DNA of 64,000 bases, taken from the NCBI GenBank assembly GCA_018806915.1, contig JAGKQI010000035.1, positions 158,322 to 222,321 on the forward strand, given 5' to 3'. This document shows, piece by piece, positions 30,950 through 44,200 of the stretch. Below the pieces are notes generated by a model. The model was not told the DNA's origin and made no database searches. It worked only from the letters and a program-made list of their open reading frames with translations. Numbering within the stretch: the stretch's first letter is position 1; each line of letters opens with the position of its first letter. The DNA comes from Phytophthora colocasiae (lineage: Eukaryota > Oomycota > Peronosporomycetes > Peronosporales > Peronosporaceae). The translations under genes were made by a program, and so were the position numbers.

Positions 30950-33300
30950 CCAAAACCACCACAAATGCCTGAAAAACACCATGCACGCTGACAAACACAA
31001 TACCACGTGTTTTCACCACATAAAAACATTCGCGGGCACCGCTAAATCACAGGAAACCACAAGAATTTATAAGCAAACATCCCTTAGTGCGCACCAGCAC
31101 AACCAATACTATTCACCCAATCATATACCTCTATTTGAAGATTTTACCCAATCACATCACGCGCTGCGCAGCCTAAAGTACAACTTGACTGGTGGCGCTC
31201 GTCCGAGACCTTGCTGCTTTAAACTCTCTATACCTATAAATAAGTTCTTTCTCGCCTAGATCCCCACTCGCTTCTCGACAATGCCCCGCTCACACGCCTG
31301 GAACCTGCTCTGTAGCGGTGTTTCGTCCGAAGACACCGCTTTCCTTCTCCAAGGAATGAAAACGTGGAAGACTGTCAAGAGCCAGCTGATGTCATGCGCG
31401 GCTTGCAGCAACGGCATTCCGCATTCTATGCGCTACAAGGTGCTGCGCTGCGCCTGCAAGCACTGCACGGACGCAGTTCCCTACCAGGTCTGCCCATGGC
31501 GGCTGAAGGTGCTGGTCTGCCAGGAGACCGACGTCGCCGACATCCACGAGTTAGGCGAGCACCATTCGCGCGCGCGAACGCCGTCCAAGTTGTGCATCAC
31601 GCCGCAGCAGCGGGACTTCATCAAGGAGCTGGCCCGCGAAAACCTGATGCCGCTACGCATCCGGCACGCATTGGGACGCAAGTTTGGTCTCCGTCCTGCC
31701 GTACTACCCAGCCTGCGCTCGGTGCAAAACATTGTGCATCACTTTCGTCGAACGCGGCTCGGCGGCAACGACAAGCACAAGGCGATTGTGGAGGCGGTGC
31801 GGGCATCCGCATTTAGTGGACGTGGAGGCGACCACGATGCCTTTACGTTCACTAGTGCGCATGATACCTCTGGCCTCCCCGAGATCGGAAACGGCTCAGA
31901 TCCTCGGCCGTTCTTGATCGGCATGACCACCAAGGCACTTCTGCGCAACGCTGCGCGGGACGCGAGCACCTTTGTGTTGCACCTCGACGCTACGTTCAAA
32001 CTGAACAGCGTTGGTTACCCTGTTCTTGTCTGCGGCATCACCGACACCACCAGAACTTTCCACCTGGTGGCGCTTTTCATCACGTCGCAGCTCCAGTACG
32101 TGCACTTTGAAGCGGCGCTCGTTGCGCTACGCCGTGTGTATGCTCGGATCAACGGTGCGGAGTGGCAGGTGAAGTTCGTTCTTGGAGATGCAGACAAGGC
32201 ACAACACAAAGCCTTCCGCAGTGTCTTCGCCGACTGCTCATTTACGTACCTCATGTGTTTCTACCACGTAGTGGCAAAGCTGCGCGAGAGGCTCGCGGAT
32301 TGAGCTCGGAGCTCTCTGCATTAGTGTACAAGGGCGTCTGCGACTTGCACTTTGCGCAGAGCAAGAGCGAGTACGTGGACAAGAAGGCGGCCATGCTGAA
32401 GGAGTGGGCTGGGCACGCTGACCTCGCCGCCTTTGCCACATACGTGAAGTCCCAGTGGCTCGAGGGCAACTTCGCGAACTGGCAGTGCTTTCTTACCCCG
32501 CCCGGGTTCGCCACCACCACCAACCCTGTTGAGCAGTTCAACCGGGCGCTGAAGCGCGACTACACGCATCACCGCCAGCTGAAAATGGGATTGCTGCTTG
32601 CGCAGCTACTTGCATGTTGCGGTCACCGCTCCATGGCGTTGCCTCGATTCGCCCTCGCGCCTTCCTGCGCAACGACGCTCCAGACCCGCACACGTGGGCT
32701 TCGTCGCCGTGGCCTGCTCTGCGAAAACGTAGTCTCCAGATCCAGCATCGACTTTCTCCTTGGTGACGCCGACCCAGAACTGGTACATGTGCGTGCGCTG
32801 CCTCCTGTGTGAGGACGTTCGTCCCGGATCTCAACCGTGCGAGAGAGGACATGGCGATTTCCGCCCAGTTCGGTGTTCACTACGCGCGCATGGAGGTCGA
32901 GGGCCAGCCTCGTACCGACTGGCCGGTCGACCTTCGGGCTGCATACTGTCCCTGTAAATACCACTTCAAAATGGGGTACTGCTGTCACTTGCTGTTTGCC
33001 CAGCAGTCCCGCAGCGTAGTGGACGAGTCAGGCGAGGAAATCCTTGTAAACAGGAAGCGAGTTCGAAACGCTGGGCGCCCGCAAAGTATTGGCCACGCGC
33101 TTCAGCGTCTGTAGGTAGGAATGATAATAGCACACGTTTGCAGCACTCACATATCCATTATGCTTGCCATTATCTACACAGTAACAGACTAAACCACACA
33201 TACAGAACGCATCATGTTAACGACGAAAATATAACACCCTGGAGTAAAGCAACCATAACACTTATTGCACTTACGAGATTGTGTATCGATCCTCCAGCGA
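30950..33300 (+). mobile_element. MULE-2, approximate limits
   Basis: Second Mutator-like element of the same family as MULE-1 but GC-richer. An A/C-rich leader from about 30950 resembles MULE terminal regions (for example CCACCACA...GAAAAACACC). TATAAATA at 31235-31242 lies about 40 bp before the transposase start. I could not find matching terminal inverted repeats or a target duplication, so the ends are approximate. Confidence 0.6.
31281..33114 (+). pseudogene. MULE-2 transposase, nearly complete, with frame breaks
   Basis: MULE transposase starting MPRSHAWNLL at 31281. The N-terminal zinc-binding region has C-x-C/CxxC pairs (SCAACSNG, RCACKHCTD). The DDE triad is visible: LHLDATFKLNSVGYP (first Asp), KFVLGDADKAQHKAF (second Asp) and NPVEQFNRALK (Glu). 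The first frame runs to 32303. A 1-nt shift near 32275 moves to the frame continuing with LSSELSALVYKG, and further shifts between 32640 and 32815 precede the C-terminal SWIM domain (CPCKYHFKMGYCCHLLFA, 32950-33000), ending at 33114. All domains are present, so only a few indels separate it from an intact gene; these may be errors or early decay. Confidence 0.85.
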
Positions 33301-34074
33301 CCAACATGACGCTCATTGCGTTATGCACGCAAATGTCCAGGCAGGCAGCAGACGACCAGCGCGTAGAGCTGATCTGTGGCTATGCGCTGGTCGCGCCAGC
33401 CGAGCGCAACAGGCCACCGACGCTTCTCCTGCCCTGCTGTCCACGCACTGCAGGCCGCCGACGACACGCTCCGCTGAAGGCCGCGCTCAGTCCACCCAGT
33501 CAGGTTCTTAAATGGGGAGGGAGGGGAGGTGAGACACCTTAACCTAGACCTAACGGCAACTGACTGACAGGATGCTGGCAGATGAGCCGTCTCTGTCATG
33601 GTGCTGAGCTGGATCCCATTGTGTTTGTCAGGGAATGTACCATGGTATGGTGTTTATGATATTTTGTGGATGGCCCGACATGAAAACTACCTAGACTAAA
33701 TCACAATATGACCGACAATAAGACCAAACGGGACTAAAATCCCTGTCCCGGCTGTGTAAACATGTCCGCCAATCATAGACGAGGTCGCCTCTGCTCGATT
33801 TAAATTAAGCTCTGCTAAATATTAAGCTAAGCTCGCGTGAATTAAAGCAAGCCGTGCTTATTACATAAGGGTTAAGCCATTAGTCGCCTACGTCAACACT
33901 GGTTATGCAATGTATACATGGCTAGACTCCGGTGTATCCGGGTATGTACATCAAATATCAGCCGGATAAACCGAACGTATAGTATCCGTGTCACGAAACG
34001 TAGCTGCTCACCACACAAGCTCTGGCCGTGCCATCTCGACTTCAGATCCCCTTCCGTCCAAGCCTCGTGCAGCC
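33115..34074. other. intergenic, boundary between TE mosaic and gene island
   Basis: About 960 bp with no convincing coding region. Short open frames near 33140-33600 lack motifs. It includes the upstream region of the MBOAT gene; nothing regulatory is identifiable with confidence. Confidence 0.5.
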
Positions 34075-35619
34075 ATGGACCGCGTCGTGGACATCGTGGA
34101 GCACCTCCAGCCGTACGCTGAGCTAGCGACGCCTCTAGACTTCAGCTTTCTGCATGCGCAAGTGGACGAACTCTCAGCCTCGTTTGGTCTGGGCAGCGAC
34201 CAGCTCTGTTACGTGCTTTGTCTCTTCGCTGCGTACCCTCTCGCCGTCGTGTACAAGCTGCTGCCTGGTGCCAGCCTCAAGCACATATTCGACGTTGTGC
34301 TGGGCGTTTGCATGGCGCAGTTCGTGCTGGGCTCTGGCTGGGTGCACTCGTTCATCTCGAGCTTCTTGACGTACCTGATCGTTAAGTTCGGGCCGTCCAA
34401 ACACGCCCCTGGCATCGTCTTCCTGTTCAACATGCTCTACATGTCTGCATCCCACATCTACCGTCTGTACGTGGACTACATGGGCTGGACGCTGGACTTC
34501 ACGGGACCACAGATGCTGCTGGTCATTAAGCTCACGAGCTTCGCGTACAACTACTACGATGGTGTGGTGGACAAGACGTTCGAGAAGAAGGGGGCGGAGA
34601 TGTCTCCTGGTAAGAAGAAAGTGTACGAAGGTCGCCAAAAGCTCGCTATTAAGGAGATCCCCAGTCTCTTGGAGTTCTTCGGCTATGTCTACAGCTTCAC
34701 GACGTTCCTGGCCGGTCCAGCCTTCGAGATTCGCGAGTACTTGGACGTCACTAGCGGCAAGAAGTTCTTTGTGGATGGCAAGCACAAGCAGCCGTCGAGT
34801 GTCCTGGCCGCCTTCTCCAAGTTCCTCGTTGGCTCTGTGCTCATGGCTGCTTTCGCTGTGTATGGCCCCATGTACCCGCTGTCGAACCTGCACGACCCTA
34901 AGGTCGCTGCTCTTCCGCTGCTGTACCAGATCCGTGACCTGTACATCACGCTCATCTTCTGCAAGACCAAGTACTACTCGGCCTGGAAGATTGCTGAAGG
35001 TGCGACAGTGCTTTGCGGCTTCGGCTTCGAAGGATACGACAAGGACGGTGTGAGCCGCGGCTGGAACGGCGTGAGCAACATGGACATTTTGGGCTTTGAG
35101 TTCTCGCAGAGCATCCGTGCTGCCTCGCGCGCTTGGAACAAGGGCACGCAGAACTGGCTGGAGCGTTACGTGTACACTCGCACGGGTAACTCGCTCATGG
35201 CCACGTACTTCATCTCGGCATTCTGGCACGGGTTCTACCCTGGCTACTACCTCTTCTTCATGAGCTGTACGTATTTTCGCATTGAATTTGTTTAGTCTAG
35301 TAGAATGGCTAACGTTGAGCTCTTTCGTACAGTGCCTCTTGCTACGGCTGTCAACCGTCTGGCCTTCAAGCGTCTTCGTCCGCGTTTCATTGAAGCCGAC
35401 GGCTCGTTCGGCGCCAAGAAGAAGGTTTACGACTTGCTGAGCTATCTGTTGACGCTCTTCGCCATGCACTACTTCGTCATGCCGTTCCAGGCGATGTCGT
35501 GGGAGAACTCGCTGGCTTCGCTGAAGAACACGTACTTCGCCGGCCACATCGCTGCCGTCGTGCTCTACATCGTGTTCTCGTGCATCCCGGCGCCGAAGCC
35601 TAAGAAGAAAACCGAGTAG
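34075..35619 (+). CDS. MBOAT-family lysophospholipid acyltransferase
   Basis: Membrane-bound O-acyltransferase of the ER, expected to acylate lysophospholipids (LPCAT/LPEAT type). Two exons, 34075-35266 and 35333-35619, give 492 residues. ATG 34075 (GCAGCCATGG) is preferred over an upstream in-frame ATG at 33988, which would add an unconserved leader. About ten hydrophobic segments are visible. The MBOAT signature is present: NKGTQNWLERYVYTRTG with the conserved Asn, and SAFWHGFYPGYY with the catalytic His. The C-terminus KKKTE fits a KKxx ER-retrieval signal. The gene is convergent with the Maf gene 133 bp away. A long antisense ORF on the other strand is a codon-bias shadow. The exact acyl acceptor cannot be told. 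Confidence 0.9.
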
Positions 35620-35751
35620 ACAGTTGGAAAGAACAGAGTAAAAGCAGCGCCTTGGTTGCAAGAGCTGCACTCAGACCACTTTTCGATAGAGAACAATGCA
35701 AGTAAGGCGGAAATGTTTTTCTTTCTGTCAGTTTACTCTTGTATGTAGAGT

Positions 35752-36595
35752 TTAAAGTTCATTGCGAGACGCGAGAACCTTGAGTTCGCGACAGAAGCGC
35801 TGCACCGGAAACCCAATGACATTGTTGGTGCAGCCGTGGACCTCCTGCACGAAACACCGCGCACGACCTACATGCACCAAACACAATTAGTTGCTATCAC
35901 CGATAAAGCACACACTTTTATCGTACCTTGAAGCCCGTACGCTCCTGCCTTGTCCATCGGCTCTCCCGTCACAATGTACGCTGTAGAGATAGCAACTGTA
36001 AGTCAAAATGGAGTAGACACAACACAAAGCGTGAGACGCACCGCGAATGTCTTCCGGTTCGAGAGGACCGAAGACCAGATTTGTCTTCTCAAAGAACAGG
36101 TGAGGGTTGTCGATGCCTCTCTCAGCAGTGAAAAGCGCCACACCGGAGAAAACCTCGTGGGGGCTATCCGATAGCTTGGTCAGCATATTAAAGGCGTCTT
36201 CTTCGTCCTTGGGCTTCTCCAGGATCACGCCGTCCTGCACAACGACGGTGTCACATCCAATAACCACTGGAGGGAGTTTATCATCGGCGTTAGTGTCCTT
36301 GGACACGCGTTTCAACACTTCCAGCGCCTTCTGCTTGGCGTTCTCGATCACATAGAGATCGGGTGTCGGGAATCGCTCCTTGGGCAAGTTTTCCTCGAAT
36401 GTGGACGGGATCACCTCGAAAGTAAGACCCTGCCGTTTAAATAACGAGCGAGAGTCAGAGAATGATCGGTAGAGTGCGGTGGCCTGTATGGGGTTTATAA
36501 CGTACACAGTCGCGTAGGAGTTCGAGACGGCGAGGGCTCTGGGACGCGAGGATTACACGTCGGCTACGGAGGTGGCTTGAAAGGGTGGACAGCAT
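35752..36595 (-). CDS. Maf/ASMTL-type nucleoside triphosphate pyrophosphatase
   Basis: House-cleaning enzyme that hydrolyses non-canonical or excess dTTP/UTP-type nucleotides. Four exons on the minus strand (36595-36506, 36429-36042, 35980-35927, 35867-35752) give 215 residues with consistent phases. Exon 1 carries the Maf signature ILASQSPRRLELL. Exon 2 has GLTFEVIPSTFEENLP, the catalytic-Asp region VIGCDTVVV, and EVFSGVALFT. Exons 3-4 provide YIVTGEPMDKAGAYGLQG and NNVIGFP, the family's conserved C-terminal blocks. The length is typical of stand-alone Maf proteins. The C-terminus lacks any peroxisomal or other obvious targeting signal. The exons were placed by matching consensus splice sites to these blocks. 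Confidence 0.92.
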
Positions 36596-36694
36596 CTCTT
36601 GTGTTCAAATGTAATGGGATGTGAGTGAAGGTCTTTTAAGTACACTTTTAAATTGGAGAGAAAATATTCAATCTGTATTGCTCTTCTAGCACTT

Positions 36695-36859
36695 TTACAG
36701 CACTCCAATTCCTGCCGTAACACGTACGAGAGTACTCGTCTCTGCATGGTTCTCGTAATTCGGGTTAGCTGGCGCAAGATCCATCTGGGCATTCTCTTCA
36801 GCAGAGGTTTGAGCCATGAGCAGAATAACACCGGCGATTACAGCCGAGAGGATATTCAT
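36695..36859 (-). CDS. small secreted peptide, 54 residues
   Basis: A short minus-strand ORF whose first 20 residues (MNILSAVIAGVILLMAQTSA) are a convincing signal peptide with an A-x-A-like cleavage context. The mature part is about 34 residues, acidic/polar, without cysteines and without an RXLR motif. It lies between the Maf gene and the RXLR-type gene on the same strand. It may be a truncated effector-like gene: the sequence downstream is A/T-rich and non-coding. Coding status is uncertain because the ORF is short. Confidence 0.45.
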   Translation of the reverse strand: MNILSAVIAGVILLMAQTSAEENAQMDLAPANPNYENHAETSTLVRVTAGIGVL

Positions 36860-36958
36860 TTGAGTTGCGGCCTGTAAGTCGAAGTCGTTGTTACAGAGGG
36901 ATAGACTTGTCGAGTTCGTATTTATGTTGTCATCGCCGAAAGCGAACTTCCTTAAGAA

Positions 36959-37357
36959 TTAAGGATACGTCAACGGGCCTTTGCCGTACATTTTCCTATA
37001 CGCTTTTAGCTCCTCGGCATTCTTGTGATTAAGAGCTGCGCGTCCCATTAGCCCCATGCCAAGATCTTCCCTTGCTTTTAACGTGTCTTTCCTCAAAACA
37101 TGTTTCCACCACGCGTGCTTCACTTTCCACCACGTAGCTTTCTTCACGTTTTTCGCTGCATCACTAATAATGATGTCCACGTTAGGCCCTCGTTCTTCCG
37201 TGTTGGCGTCACTCGGTCCATCATTGTTGCCTCGTAAGTGTCGGCTTAAAGTAGTCTTCACTGCCAGAAGCTGTGTGTCGTCCATCGGAGTTGCAGTACA
37301 ATTGGAGATCATGACCACGACCAGAAGGGCGACAACGTACAGACGCGAGAATTTCAT
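36959..37357 (-). CDS. RXLR-EER type candidate effector, 132 residues
   Basis: Secreted protein of the oomycete RXLR class, thought to be delivered into plant cells. ATG 37357 (MKFSRLYVVALLVVVM) begins a clear signal peptide. RHLR is at residues 39-42 and EER at 54-56, the spacing usual for this class. The C-terminal part has paired tryptophans (TWWK at 75-78, AWWK at 82-85) and ends in a basic region with KMYGKGPLTYP; a canonical WY fold is not obvious at this length. It is single-exon and stands among host genes but near TE-rich sequence. The host target is unknown. An in-frame GTG 19 codons upstream is not a plausible start. Confidence 0.85.
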   Translation of the reverse strand: MKFSRLYVVALLVVVMISNCTATPMDDTQLLAVKTTLSRHLRGNNDGPSDANTEERGPNVDIIISDAAKNVKKATWWKVKHAWWKHVLRKDTLKAREDLGMGLMGRAALNHKNAEELKAYRKMYGKGPLTYP

Positions 37358-38208
37358 CTTCTTCAGACGAGTTCCGTTGTTCGGAAGGGGATAGCTTCGA
37401 TGGTGTTTCTTCACGGCGAATCAATCGAACTGTTCGACTAACAATGCGTGATGATAAGCACCAACACTGAAGATTACAACTAGAGTTGGCCGCTTTCATA
37501 GGATCTGTTCGTCGTAAACTTAGTGTCATCACTACAAAATTACCCGCCAATACATGTACGTGTTGTCGATTTTACATGGAGTGGTTGCTAGAGAGGGACA
37601 GTTTATTTTCCATCTGAGGAGAAAGTTCAAACGATAGGATATTCAAGCGCTTATTGGGGGTGATTCTGTACATGTATTACGCAGCTACCAAACGCTCTTC
37701 ATGTACTCTTTAATGTTAGTGATTCTTCCTGCCGTGCGTTTGGTGAACCCACATCTGTACGAGTTCCCTTCGGGGAGCTGCTGCAGCCATTTTGCCATGG
37801 AATGGGACCTGGAAGAAGGAGATTGAATGCCAGCTTTGGTGGGCGTAGTGTAGTATTGATACACATGGTAGCACGATAGCAAATTCGGAACCAAGCAGTA
37901 CCCTGGAAGCCTTTAGGGTCCGTGACATTCAGCAGCACTATGCGATCGCTAATCGTGAATGTTTCGGAGCTAATCTCTGAATACAATGGTTACCCTTCAA
38001 TTGAGGAGGTTGGAATGAAGCACCACCAGCACAAGAAGTATAGGCACGACGTCATTATTCCAGGTAGCTTTATGAAAACTTGCTACCGTAGTTGCAGAAA
38101 ATCCCCAATCGATTGTCGAAATCCTATCGAGTCGAAACTGACGGCGCTTGGGGTCATCGGTACGTGTATGAAGCGACCCCCCACAAGATAAAAAGCTCAA
38201 ATTCTAGC
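37358..38208. other. divergent intergenic region between the RXLR-type gene and the dynein gene
   Basis: Serves as upstream region for both flanking genes. On the minus strand 37986-37685 has two overlapping frames that join into a protein-like stretch (FRICYRATMC, then WLQQLPEGNSYRCGFTKR and ITNIKEYMKSVW), perhaps the remains of a small secreted-protein gene with a frameshift. No start or signal peptide can be assigned. Confidence 0.35.
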
Positions 38209-41200
38209 ATGGACAACGGAGGTGCTAGTCGCGATGGGGCTAAGCGTCGAGGTGTGTCGCTCGGGCCTCAAGCGAACCAGATCCTACAACGTCTGTACGA
38301 GCCGAACCTCGGTCCTGGATCTCCAGCCGACAGTGGATACCCGCAAAACCCGAAATCTCCTGCTAAACGACCTTTCCCGGCTCAAAATGCAGTTCTACAA
38401 CCTAAATTCAAGTCCCGAATGAAAACAAACGCAAGTGCTGCAACGATTCCGAACGACGTACCACCGAAAACTCGAACTACCGTAAGGACTTTACCGCGTG
38501 AATCCTCGTTAGTTGCTTCAGCCAGTATGATGAGTTTATCGCCTGGTGTAATGCACCCAAGTCTTCACAAGGCGTCCGAGAGGATCCGAAACCTTCGGGA
38601 TAAATCCGACATCCGATCTCCGCTACCAGCTCCTTATGAAGAAAATACCAGTAGTAACCAGTTTTCAGCAGATTCCGGTTCATATGCACTGCTGTCTCCT
38701 GCATCAAAAGCTGCTCAACGTAAAGCTTTAGCAACGGAATCTTCCTTTACTGCTTCATTGAACCTGGATCCACGATATTTACGTGAATTTAAATCTGGTA
38801 ACTTTCTGTATCTCCGCAAGAAGAAAAATACCGACTTGGTCATGTACGCGCTGGAAGTTGTGGAACACTTTGAAGTGGATCGATCCAACTACTATACGAT
38901 GAGTATGGAAGGTGTGACGCATTTCACGACGGAACACTCGGAATTCTGGTCCTTGGATAAATGGGAGACGGAATATTCTCGATTTATGAAAATGCTGGCT
39001 ATTCCATTCTTCCAAAAGTACAAAACTTGGAAGAACTTCAACATGTGGAAACAATCCGTACGCGCCTTTAAGATGCGCAACGCCAAGAAATCTCTAAATG
39101 AGCGACTTTTCCTCTTAGCTCCAAGTCTCCAGTCCACTTTACTCGGATTACGAACTCTCTGTCTCGACGTCACAAAACTCGAGTTAATTCGCTTCAGTCC
39201 TCAACAAACGTACTCACTACGAGATTTTGAGGCGGAACAACTGAAAACTCGAGCTCAAGTGACGCAGCAACTGGCGGATTTCTCTTCCAGGTCGTTAAAA
39301 ATGTGCGTTAAAGCTTGTGACGACGTCATCGACGGATTTTTAGGACTTAACAAGATCTCAGCCGACCACAAAATGACTTTCATGGAGAGAGCAGCTCTAC
39401 GTAAACAATGTCGGACACTTACGAACTTCTTGCGACTTGCAGACTTCTTAACGATTGACGCTACGATTCAGCTCACAGTTCATTCCTTCCAACGGTTGTA
39501 TGCCAGTCTAGCAGCGGGAAAAAATCAAACTACCGTTCCCGAAAATCCGCAACCAAACAGTAAAAATCCGGGGAAATCTGGCCAAACAACTGCCGTTCCA
39601 CCTTTTACAGCCATTTTTGCAGTTACAGTTGAAATGGACGCTGCAACGTCAGCTTTAAATGCTACTCCGAACCATGATGCGTGGAATGGTGCGCTTCAAC
39701 GTGCATTGAAAGAGGCTCTACGAATGGTGGAGACTCCAGCAAGGCATCTTGGACACGAATCACTGGCTCCTTACACTACTGCTAGTGCGGAAGACGAGGG
39801 TAAAGACGTCTGGTCGGTGGAACAGTTAAACGTTGCGTTGATTCTCAACGAAGATGCCAAGTTCAGTCTGCTTACGAATGATATTTTCGTGGCTTTAGAC
39901 GAAGCTTTCGAAGCTGTGGAGGATTATATGGATGTTTTCGCTCCTTTTCATCAGATTTACTCAGAGAATGAAGGTCAAGTGACGCAGCTAATGGAAACGT
40001 ACTCTAATGCACCATTGGATTTCTTCTCCGAGTCGGTGGAGAAGTATAAAGCTCAAGGGCAGTCGTTCACGGAAATTCCGGATGCTGCCACGGTTGGGAT
40101 TTTTCGAGTGGATTCTTCAGAATTTAAAAGCCGACTTTTGCCGAATCCTGAAAAATGCATTCTTGGAATCCGTGCTCTGCTCCCAAAACTCATGAAACAA
40201 ACCAGTACGGCACTTCTCGAGACTCTCAATGACTTGTCACCTGTCGCTTTCTCCACACCGTCAACCCCTGATGCTTTTGTGAATAAAGTGGTGCATATGA
40301 CCAAAGTATCCGCTATGTTGCCGGATCTTCGAAATCGGTACCGTCGAGTGTACGAGATGGGCGTTTTGATGGATAATTACGACTGGAGAGTGCCGGATGA
40401 TATCAAGGAGGATATTATCCTCATGAAAGAAGGCGTCTTGAGTATAGAAGGAACAGTCACGCGCTTTGAAGGAGAAATCGATTCGGAAACAGCACGGTTT
40501 TCTCAAATTATCCTGGATAGTATCGCGCCATTAAATCGAAACGCTAACATGTTGCTGGAAAAGCTGGACCAACCTAAGCTCTCGACGATTAAAACCCCCA
40601 TGAGCGAGGCGTTATCGTACTTACAAGCACAGGAAGATACGCTGAATCATTTGGTGGAGGAATCCAAAATGCTGGCTATGTTCCAGACGCAATTGAAGCA
40701 AAGCGTGAGTGAATTCAACGAAATCAACGAAGTGGCGGCCCATTTCGAGCTCAAAATGAAGCTCTGGAGCGGTCTGGATACGTGGCAAAAGCTCGCGATT
40801 TCCTATTCTGATACCGTTTTTGATGATATCGACGTTGCTGCGATTAGTAAACAGGTGCAGATGTACGTGAAAGTGGCATATCAAGCGCAGAAGCAGCTCC
40901 CAGGGAACGAAGCTGCTGATTTGCTTCAAAAGGAAGTGGAGAAGTTTAAACTGGTTTTACCTGTTGTTACAGATTTACGCTCTCCATCACTTAAAGATCG
41001 ACATTGGAAACAGATTCACGCAGCTTTAGGATTCCAGATGAAAGGGGAAGGTAGTATGACGTTAGGGGATTGATTGAACGAAATGTGATGAAACATGGCG
41101 AAACCATCAGTGCGGTAGCTGTATCTGCTCAACAAGAGGCTGTTCTGGAGGAAATGCTCAAGAAAGTGACAGATGCGTGGGCTACAACTGAATTTGAAGT

Positions 41201-44200
41201 GAAACCTTACAAAGAATCCAAGGATGTTTTCGTCCTGGGAAGTGTAGAGGAAGTCACTGCCAAACTGGATGATTCCATTGTGACAATTAGTACAATTATG
41301 GGTTCACGATTTATCGGTGCTATCCAAGAAGAAGTGGAAGGCTGGAGGAAGAAGCTCGTGACGCTACAGGAAACTCTAGATGAGTGGCTTCTCGTTCAAA
41401 AAAACTGGATGTATTTGGAGAATATTTTCTCCGCTCCGGATATTCAGAGACAACTCCCGGACGCATCCAAGATTTTCAGTCACGTAGATGCTTCGTGGAA
41501 AACAATTATGCGTCGGACAAATGAGAATCCGCACGTGTTGACATCGGGGACGTTTCCTGGGATCAAAGAGACGCTGCAGCAGCATAATGCTCACTTGGAT
41601 AAAATCCAGAAAAATCTGGAGGATTATCTCGAGACGAAGCGAATGGCTTTTCCCAGGTTTTACTTTTTATCCAACGACGAATTACTGGAAATCCTGGCGC
41701 AATCCAAAAATCCGCAAGCAGTTCAACCTCACCTCCGAAAATGCTTTGAAAATCTCGTAAAACTGGACTTTGGGGATGTTCCTGGTAGTGTGGATATGAT
41801 CGCCATGTATTCGTCCGAGAATGAACGTGTTCCTCTTGGTAAAAACCTAAAAGCACGTGGAAACGTTGAAGATTGGTTAAAAGCCTTGGAAGTGAGCATG
41901 AAACAGTCGATCTACAAACTCATGAAGGCTGGACTACTAGATTACGACAGTAAGGCGCGATCTGCTTGGGTTTGTGACCATCCAGGCCAAGTTGTAGCGA
42001 CTGTAGCTCAGATGACGTGGGCTCGAAGCACTGAAGAAGCTTTAAACAGCGATAATCCTGTGGAAGAGATGAATTCCTGGTACAAACGCAACTTGTACGA
42101 ACTGAACGAATTAATCGTGAAAATCCGTGGAGATTTAAGCTCTTTAGAACGTAAAGTGATCGTAGCGTTAGTGACTACCGACGTCCACGCTCGTGACATT
42201 GTGGAGAGTCTTTGGACTGAAAAAGTCGATTCCGTAGGGAATTTTATCTGGCAGCAACAGCTTCGGTACTATTGGGATGCTCAGGCTGACGATGTATTGA
42301 TTCGACACTCGGATTCGGTTATTCAGTATGGATATGAGTACATGGGAGCTACTTCTCGTCTAGTTATCACTCCGCTAACAGATCGTTGCTGGATGACGTT
42401 GACTGGAGCTTATGGTATGAAACTGGGAGCTGCTCCTGCAGGTCCAGCAGGAACCGGTAAAACTGAAAGCAGTAAAGACCTGGCCAAAGCGATGGCTATT
42501 CAGTGTGTCGTGTTCAATTGTAGCGACCAAATAGACTATAAAATGATGGGGAAACTCTTTCGAGGTCTCGCACAGGCTGGTAACTGGACTTGTTTGGACG
42601 AATTCAACCGAATCGACATTGAAGTTTTATCGGTTGTGGCTCAGCAGCTTTTAATCCTACGTGAAGGAAGAATCCAAGGCAAAGAGCATATCAATTTCAT
42701 GGGAATTGAGATTTTATTGAAAGATCATCACGTTATCGTGACAATGAATCCAGGATATGCGGGTAGAACGGAACTACCAGACAACTTAAAGGTGTGTTTC
42801 CGCCCTGTATCCATGATGGTACCGGATTATGCGTTAATTGCAGAGATTATGCTGTTCGCGGAAGGTTTCGGTGACGCTCGCACGCTGTCCAGGAAGATGT
42901 GCAAACTCTACATCCTCTGCAGTGAGCAGCTTTCACAACAGCCACACTATGACTACGGCCTTCGAGCTGTTAAATCGGTTTTGGTCATGGCTGGGTCGTT
43001 AAAACGTGCCAATCCGGATTTAAATGAAGATGTGACTTTAATCCGGGCTCTTCGAGACAGTAATATCCCAAAATTCCTGGCAGATGATCTCCCTCTTTTC
43101 CACGCTATTGTTCTGGATTTATTCCCTGGCACGGATATTCCTCCAAATGACTACGGAGAGCTTCAAGCTTCTCTTGAAGAGGAAATATCCAAAGCTGGAT
43201 TGCAGAAAGTGCCTATGTATATTACGAAAGTGATCCAGCTTTTTGACATTTTCAACGTCCGTTTCGGTGGGACGTTGGTAGGTCCTACTGGAGCTGGGAA
43301 AACCTCGTGTTACCGTACTCTTCAGTCAACTATGACGTCTCTAAGGGCAAAAGGGTCCAAAAATCCTGTCTATCAGACAGTCTACGCTCGTGTACTCAAC
43401 CCTAAGTGTATTTCAATGGGAGAATTATACGGAGAATTTAACGAAGCCACTCAGGAATGGCACGACGGTTTAGCTTCTACCATCATGAGGGAAGCAGTAG
43501 CAGATGAGACTTCCGATGTGAAATGGACCGTTTTTGATGGACCCATTGATGCCTTGTGGATTGAGAATATGAATACCGTCTTGGACGATAATATGACGCT
43601 TTGTTTGGCCAATGGAGAGCGGATTAAACTGAAAAACGAGATGAAAATGCTGTTTGAGGTGATGGATTTAGCTGTAGCTTCTCCTGCTACGGTGAGTCGA
43701 ATTGGCGTTGTATATATGACTGCGACGGATTTAGGATGGATGCCGTTCGTACAGACTTGGATGGAGAAAGAATTACCTGTGGATTTTCCACCGGAAGGAT
43801 TAAAGCGGCTGGAATTTCTCATTACGAGTTATGTGGATAAATGTATCCATTTCGTACGGAAGAAGAGCTTCGAGTACGTTCCAACAGTGGATATGAACTT
43901 GGCAACGAGTTTATGCCGGCTATTTGCTTGCTTATTCAGTTCTGCAGGTGGTGTGAATTATCTCGAGATGAAAAATGAAGAAATGCTGGAACTTTTGGAT
44001 AAAATCTTTGCTTTTTCATTGTTTTGGTCCGTTGGAGCCACAATGACAATGGATACACATGAACAATTCGATGCTTTTGCTCGAGAACTTATGAGTGAAG
44101 CCAAGTTAAGTATCCCAAACAGTGGCCTGGTGTTCGATTACTTTGTAGATATCGAACAGGCTAAATTCCGAGCCTGGAGTGAAATTGTTCCCAAGTTTCA

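Noticed and set aside
34174..35670. 498-codon ORF on the minus strand opposite the MBOAT gene
   Set aside because: It mirrors the strongly biased codons of the real gene. Its composition is Arg/Glu/Val/His-rich without motifs, whereas the plus strand has membrane segments and the MBOAT signature.
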